A stretch of DNA of 32,963 nucleotides. Origin: Candidatus Nitrosotenuis sp. (GTDB lineage: Archaea > Thermoproteota > Nitrososphaeria > Nitrososphaerales > Nitrosopumilaceae). Location: the NCBI GenBank assembly GCA_016844685.1, contig JAENJF010000011.1, forward strand, positions 1 to 32,963. The letters run 5' to 3'. Shown piece after piece: positions 28,460 to 32,963 of this stretch; the first letter of the stretch is position 1; each line of letters opens with the position of its first letter. The notes below the pieces were generated by a model. It was not told the origin of the DNA, did not search any database, and saw nothing but the letters and a program-made list of their open reading frames with translations. The position numbers and the translations under genes were made by a program.

Positions 28460-28588
28460 TCAATTACAAAGCAAGTAAGGAAGATTATCAAAACAAATCT
28501 GACCTAGTATCGCAAACCCGATAAATCCTACCAGTATTGGTATGGATATGGCAATTGTGATGTCTCTCCATAGTTTTTTTAGCATCAT
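28460..28588 (-). CDS. Small single-TM protein (not in the ORF track)
   Basis: Reverse complement: MMLKKLWRDITIAISIPILVGFIGFAILGQICFDNLPYLLCN*, 42 aa; TTAAATAC box about 28 nt upstream suits a leaderless transcript. Confidence 0.5.
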   Translation of the reverse strand: MMLKKLWRDITIAISIPILVGFIGFAILGQICFDNLPYLLCN

Positions 28589-28726
28589 AATGTCTGTTAC
28601 AATTTTTGTATTTAACAAATCTCCAACAAATCACCCTTACGTAATGATTCTAGTTATGGCGAAAAAATTACGCACTGATGAAGCGTTCCTTTTTTACTCT
28701 TTATCAATGAATTCGTTTGTGGTCAG

Positions 28727-28750
28727 GTTCGAATCTATCTAGATTTGAAC
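28727..28750. repeat. Near-perfect inverted repeat
   Basis: GTTCGAATCTA-TC-TAGATTTGAAC, 11-bp arms, one C/T difference. Confidence 0.6.
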
Positions 28751-28853
28751 TAAGTTTTGCGAGAAAATTAAATGCATTTGGATATATTTGCAATTTTTCA
28801 ATAACCGTACAAACAAGTGTTAAAGTTGACTTTTGCTCTAATTTAGTTTTTTG

Positions 28854-28949
28854 TTATGATATTTCTCTAGCGCATTCAGAGGAACATGTGCCTTTATTGA
28901 ACACACTCTCAAATTCTCTTCCACAGTGAACACATTCTCTAAAACTCAT
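28854..28949 (-). CDS. C2C2 zinc-binding microprotein (not in the ORF track)
   Basis: Reverse complement: MSFRECVHCGREFESVFNKGTCSSECAREIS*, 31 aa; CxxC...CxxxC; TATA-like CTTAAATATAATAAA about 25-30 nt upstream of ATG. Confidence 0.6.
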   Translation of the reverse strand: MSFRECVHCGREFESVFNKGTCSSECAREIS

Positions 28950-29204
28950 GCCTCATACAGTTCACATTTATTATATTTAAGAGATCTTTGCCCGATGATC
29001 ATACCGCTAAATATTACACAAAACAAAACAGAAATTAGAAAATCTTTGAACAAGAATTCAATTTGTGTATACGATTCAAACATCATACTAGATAATAGCT
29101 TGAATCACTTTACAGTAATTGGCATTTGTAGCTGTCGTCAAATTACTAACATTTTTGGCCTTAAGCTGTAGATGCCGATTTTTTCGCTTATGATTTCAAA
29201 ATAT

Positions 29205-29263
29205 CTTTCATTCTAGACTAGCCAAGAAAAATCAATATTGTATTTATTAGGTTAGAATGAAAG
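29205..29263. promoter_or_regulatory. Inverted-repeat pair around the promoter of the downstream flavoprotein gene
   Basis: CTTTCATTCTA (29205-29215) and exact reverse complement TAGAATGAAAG (29253-29263), with TATA-like TGTATTTATTAGG between. Confidence 0.5.
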
Positions 29264-29273
29264 TCATTCAGAA

Positions 29274-30284
29274 TTGAAAATTGCTATTTGTGGAATGGGT
29301 GTTGCTGGAAGCTACCTCCTTTCAAGACTAAAAAACGATCATGAGGTTGTGGGATTTGAGAGAATGCCGCAGGACAGACACGATTCCATTTGCGCCTGGG
29401 GTGCATGCAAGCCGAGGATGGAAGAATTGTGCGCCAAATCAGGGGTTGATTTTAACGATTACGTGATTCATAATGGAAAAAACATGTATGTTGAAATGAG
29501 CAACAATGAAAAATTCAACATTGGACTACATGGTCTTTGCACCTATAATAAAATTGGATTAATCAAGGACTTCATCAAAGATTGCAATGTCCACTATGGT
29601 ACCAGTCCAAAACTCGAAGACCTGGAATCAGAGTTTGACATCATAGTTGATTGCACAGGATTTCATAGAGTGTATCTGCCAAAATTAGAAAAAGACTTTT
29701 TCTTGCCAACATATGAATACAAAGTTGAATACGAAGACAAGGTTCCATATGATGACTTTTTCATAAAACCATTTGCCAATATGACTGGTTATTTCTGGTA
29801 TTTCCCACTTGGCGATAAGCATGCCCACATAGGTGCAGGAGACTATATGAAAAGACACGTTGAGGAAACTGATGACTTTTTCAAAAAATATGGAGGAAAG
29901 ATTATCAAAACAGTTGGAAGGCCAATCAGACTGGCCACCCCCAATCTCTGCAAGCCATTTTACAAGGGTAAGGTAGTCGGAGTCGGCGAGTCAATTGGAA
30001 CAGTTTACCCCCTCTTAGGTGAGGGAATTATTCCAAGTATGGAGTGTGCAGATATTTTTGTTAGAAATCTAGGCAACAATGAAAAATACGAAAAAGAGGT
30101 AATGGAGCACTTTAAGATTTACGGAAAAGTGTTCAATTTTGTAAAAAGTAAACTGAATAAGGACTTTAGTTTGATCAAACAACTACCAGACGTGCTCTCC
30201 ATTTTCAGATACATGAAAAAGAATGAAGCTCGTTTTGGAATGGAAATTCACATGCGAGATTTAATGAAAGTGGCAAAAGCCTAG
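29274..30284 (+). CDS. FAD-dependent oxidoreductase, geranylgeranyl reductase family
   Basis: 336 aa from TTG; KIAICGMGVAGSYLLSRL, GLIKDFIKDC, VVGVGESIGTVYPLLGEGIIPSMECA. Confidence 0.85.
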   Translation: MKIAICGMGVAGSYLLSRLKNDHEVVGFERMPQDRHDSICAWGACKPRMEELCAKSGVDFNDYVIHNGKNMYVEMSNNEKFNIGLHGLCTYNKIGLIKDFIKDCNVHYGTSPKLEDLESEFDIIVDCTGFHRVYLPKLEKDFFLPTYEYKVEYEDKVPYDDFFIKPFANMTGYFWYFPLGDKHAHIGAGDYMKRHVEETDDFFKKYGGKIIKTVGRPIRLATPNLCKPFYKGKVVGVGESIGTVYPLLGEGIIPSMECADIFVRNLGNNEKYEKEVMEHFKIYGKVFNFVKSKLNKDFSLIKQLPDVLSIFRYMKKNEARFGMEIHMRDLMKVAKA

Positions 30285-30985
30285 ACGAAATTAGCCAGAC
30301 TAAATCCTTCCCTTGTTGTTCTGGTGTATTTCATGTTGTAATCATAAATTGTTACAGAATATTCTTTGAGCACTTCCTTCATTGGATCAAGTGTCTCAGA
30401 AAGATAAAACCCTGGACAGTCTCCAGTAAATTGAAATGTAGAGTGGACTCTTGCCCTATCATTGTCATTTTCAAGCCATGTTGAAAACGGATACAAAAAG
30501 CACACACCCGGCCTGCCCGGATGAATGGAGCATGCACCAGTTTTATCAAGGAATCTGCATGGGATATGAGTTCCATCGTCTGATTCGGTTTCGTCTGATT
30601 TGCGTTTTAGGTTAATCGATGTCATTATGGTATCAGTTGATGCTGGTCCTGCCTCTTTCCATGTTGCAATGAGTGTTTCCTTTTTGATAAAGTCCGAGGT
30701 TTTTTGGTATTTGAGTCCCTTGCCAATTGCAATTAGATCATCCGATGTAAGAGGCAGCCTTCCCTGGCGCTCACAGCAGTTGTGGCAGTCAGGCCAAAAA
30801 CATTTCCACAAGATGAACTTTTTTTCATTTGCCAAGTATGGAATATGAAATATTACATCTTTTACCTTAACTGGATAATCAGAAACATCGGTGCATTTTC
30901 CAAGCATAAAGTCTTTTAATATTGGATCAATTTGCCAATTCTTTTCTAAAAGCTGCAAAGATTCTTCGATTTCTTTTTTAAACAA
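30281..30985 (-). CDS. YkgJ-like cysteine-cluster protein (predicted Zn/Fe-binding)
   Basis: 234 aa; CFWPDCHNCCERQGRLPLTSDDL...IPCRFLDKTGACSIHPGRPGVCFLYPF. Confidence 0.8.
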   Translation of the reverse strand: MFKKEIEESLQLLEKNWQIDPILKDFMLGKCTDVSDYPVKVKDVIFHIPYLANEKKFILWKCFWPDCHNCCERQGRLPLTSDDLIAIGKGLKYQKTSDFIKKETLIATWKEAGPASTDTIMTSINLKRKSDETESDDGTHIPCRFLDKTGACSIHPGRPGVCFLYPFSTWLENDNDRARVHSTFQFTGDCPGFYLSETLDPMKEVLKEYSVTIYDYNMKYTRTTREGFSLANFV

Positions 30986-31012
30986 CTATGTAATTATATC
31001 TAAATTGTCCAG

Positions 31013-31342
31013 ATGTTATTAGTGTTGGGCGAAAAAGGCAAGCATGCATCGGGAACTGAGAACAGGAGACTTGTATGGAAGGAAGTCGTATGGCCTCTTA
31101 TACTGGAACTAAACAATGTCTCATTTACTTTATCAGAATATCAGAGAAAACGTAACGAAGTTTGCACAAAGTTTGGAATACCAGTCACTGTTACTTCAAG
31201 GGGACTAGTCTCGCTTTTGCAAAAGAACATCCTGTTTAAAGAAAAGGATCTTTATTCCATTCATTATAAATTGATCCCATATATGCGATTGAAGGTAGAA
31301 TGCAACTATGCAACTATAATTAAAGAAGTGCGCTCCAAGTAA
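31013..31342 (+). CDS. Hypothetical protein, possibly winged-helix-like
   Basis: 109 aa ORF; helical pattern FTLSEYQRKRNEVCTKFGIPVTVTSRGLVSLLQKNILF. Confidence 0.65.
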   Translation: MLLVLGEKGKHASGTENRRLVWKEVVWPLILELNNVSFTLSEYQRKRNEVCTKFGIPVTVTSRGLVSLLQKNILFKEKDLYSIHYKLIPYMRLKVECNYATIIKEVRSK

Positions 31343-31379
31343 TAATTTTATATTCCAACACATATGCAGTTTTTTCAGT

Positions 31380-31483
31380 AGCCCGATAGTCTAGCGGCCA
31401 AATGAATTTCAGGTTATGGATTTCGCGCTCTGGATCTTATGAGAGGATACGCGGAGACGGCAGTTCGAATCTGCCTCGGGCTA
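31380..31483 (+). tRNA. tRNA-Gln (CTG) with two predicted introns (31402-31417 and 31434-31448)
   Basis: Acceptor AGCCCGA/TCGGGCT + A73; T arm GGCAG-TTCGAAT-CTGCC; anticodon stem TCGCG/CGCGG; loop CTCTGG|A after intron removal; D stem GTCT/GGAT forms only after removing ATGAATTTCAGGTTAT. Confidence 0.88.
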
Positions 31484-31484
31484 C

Positions 31485-32084
31485 TTATCTAGATGCTTGT
31501 GCTATTCTTTCTAGCTCGTTCTTTTTCCTGACAGATGGAGCGTTTCCATCATTTGTTGATGCAGCGATAAGATGGTCTGCAAGGTATTCTTCCATTGACC
31601 TTGGATTTGAAAATGTTGCTTCTTTTACGCCATCTGCGATAAATCTCAATGCCAAGTCAACTCTTCTTAGAGGAGATACATCAACTGATACATGGTATGC
31701 AGTGCCGCCGTAAACTATTCTTGTAGTATCCTCGTTTGGCGCCGAATATTCGATTGCTCTAACTAGTACCTCGACTGGATTCTTGCCAGTCTTTAGGTGA
31801 ATTATATCAAATGCTGCTTTTACGGTATTGATTGTACGAGCTTTTTTACCGCCCATTCTTCCAGTGTTCTTTGCATATTTTTTTCCAAAGTGCATTAGCT
31901 TGTTTGCAAGTCTCTCTGCAATGTTTACTTCGAGTTTGTTGAACCGCTTTAGTGAGGAGCGGCCAAATGTCAACGGCATTACTGATTTTTTAAGTGAGAT
32001 TGTGGTTTTGAGTCCAGGATCCTTTATCTCGATTCCAGAAAGATCCCATTTTCTAAATAACAAAAGATTTGGTGTGTCTGTCAT
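31485..32084 (-). CDS. Ribosomal protein uS7
   Basis: 199 aa; VNIAERLANKLMHFGKKYAKNTGRMGGKKARTINTVKAAFDIIHLKTGKNPVEVLVRAIE. Confidence 0.96.
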   Translation of the reverse strand: MTDTPNLLLFRKWDLSGIEIKDPGLKTTISLKKSVMPLTFGRSSLKRFNKLEVNIAERLANKLMHFGKKYAKNTGRMGGKKARTINTVKAAFDIIHLKTGKNPVEVLVRAIEYSAPNEDTTRIVYGGTAYHVSVDVSPLRRVDLALRFIADGVKEATFSNPRSMEEYLADHLIAASTNDGNAPSVRKKNELERIAQASR

Positions 32085-32086
32085 TT

Positions 32087-32524
32087 CTATCTCCTTGGCT
32101 TTTCTTTTCTTCCTCTGACTAGTTCTCTTAGCGAAGTTCCGTTTACCTTGAATACTTTGAATCTAACTCCGGGGATATCTCCCATTGCTCCACCTTGTGT
32201 TGCTCCCATTCCTTCTAGGTGAACCTCGTCGTGTTCGTCAATAAAGTTCATTGCGCCGTCTCGCGGTAAAAATGCCGTAACAGTTTTTCCGTTTTTGATT
32301 AGTTGTACTCTAACACATTTTCTTACAGCAGAGTTTGGCTGTTTTGCCTCAACTCCTACTTTTTCTAAAACAATACCTCTTGCCTGTGGTGAGCCGCCAA
32401 GTGGGTTTGATTTTCTGTCAAGGCCAAGCGTTCTTCGCTTATATCTTCCAATTGACCAGCGTTGTCTTTTTCTTTTTGACTTTAGTACGCGACCTGCAAA
32501 TAGACCAAGTGGAGACTTTGCCAT
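32087..32524 (-). CDS. Ribosomal protein uS12
   Basis: 145 aa; [31 protein letters not shown]. Confidence 0.97.
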   Translation of the reverse strand: MAKSPLGLFAGRVLKSKRKRQRWSIGRYKRRTLGLDRKSNPLGGSPQARGIVLEKVGVEAKQPNSAVRKCVRVQLIKNGKTVTAFLPRDGAMNFIDEHDEVHLEGMGATQGGAMGDIPGVRFKVFKVNGTSLRELVRGRKEKPRR

Positions 32525-32528
32525 ACTA

Positions 32529-32954
32529 TCACTCCATCATTTTATCAGGACTGTTAATTAAAACGCTTGTAATGTCAAAATATCTTTTTGCAAGCAAGCG
32601 TGCCTTTTCGGCATTTCGTCCTTCTCGTCCAACTACAATTCCTTTCTTTTTTTGGTCGACCAAAACTATTGCCTGGGTTGTTCCATCAAGTCTTTTGTTT
32701 AGCTTTACATCAGTAACAAGTTTTGGGTTTAGCATATTTTTCAAAAATTCAATAGGATCATTAGAATATTCAACAAGCTCAACACTTTTTTTGACAATGT
32801 TTTGAAGATTTTTAATATGTGAGCCGCCCTTGCCAATTGCAAGTCCCATTTTTCCTTCGCTGACTACAAAAATAACTCGGTTCTGTTTTTCATCCTCCAC
32901 ACAATCACGAGCTGATGCACCTGTAACATTTTGAAAAAGTGAGATTAAACGCAT
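32529..32954 (-). CDS. NusA-like KH-domain transcription termination/antitermination protein
   Basis: 141 aa; [20 protein letters not shown] and [24 protein letters not shown], two KH motifs; upstream of uS12-uS7 as in other archaea. Confidence 0.9.
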   Translation of the reverse strand: MRLISLFQNVTGASARDCVEDEKQNRVIFVVSEGKMGLAIGKGGSHIKNLQNIVKKSVELVEYSNDPIEFLKNMLNPKLVTDVKLNKRLDGTTQAIVLVDQKKKGIVVGREGRNAEKARLLAKRYFDITSVLINSPDKMME

Positions 32955-32963
32955 TTGATCAGT

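Noticed and set aside
28721-28740. Possible tRNA around GGTTCGAATC
   Set aside because: T-stem does not pair (TCAGG versus CTATC) and no anticodon or acceptor arms are found nearby
28542-28742. 66-aa plus-strand ORF
   Set aside because: Antisense to the more convincing 42-aa TM peptide at its left end; composition not protein-like and crosses the inverted repeat
28717-29171. Two plus-strand ORFs of 70 and 81 aa in the leuS-flavoprotein gap
   Set aside because: No domain signal; the first is antisense to most of the zinc microprotein and the second overlaps its start. An internal ATG at 28995 (58 aa) cannot be excluded but has no support
1-32963. Mobile element, prophage or defence island
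   Set aside because: No transposase, integrase, recombinase, phage or toxin-antitoxin-like proteins seen; content is mostly housekeeping

Overview
This looks like a low-GC ammonia-oxidising archaeal (Nitrososphaerota/Thaumarchaeota-like) chromosome segment. Most of it is core information-processing genes. Minus strand, left to right: a truncated secreted protein, inositol-1-phosphate synthase, a BsuPI-like protein, Cbf5/TruB, Cmk, EMC3/DUF106, AdkA, SecY, uL15, uL30, uS5, uL18, ArgF, FtsY, prefoldin alpha, Fe/Mn SOD and PckA. Plus strand: a subtilisin-like protease, eL32-eL19, SecE, Spt5, uL11, uL1, uL10, AlaRS, LeuRS and a geranylgeranyl-reductase-family flavoprotein. The rest include an Lrp/AsnC regulator, a TRIC-family channel, P1/L12, Ogt, DtdA, a YkgJ-like Cys-cluster protein, uS7, uS12 and a NusA-like KH protein. 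I found no CRISPR array, transposon, prophage or obvious defence system. The observations most worth checking are: (1) a tRNA-Gln(CTG) gene apparently split by two introns, one a 16-nt D-loop intron with a good bulge-helix-bulge; (2) a ~1 kb gap at 28267-29273 with two unlisted minus-strand microproteins (a C2C2 zinc-binding peptide and a one-TM peptide) and nested inverted repeats over a promoter; (3) a cupin gene that looks dead (in-frame stop plus frameshift); (4) FtsY with a charged EPKP-repeat C-terminal extension ending in KKRRRFGWFK; (5) ribosomal operons that look broken by inversion, with an Lrp regulator and palindromes between uL11 and uL1. None is proven to be a new system. All are calls from reading the sequence.
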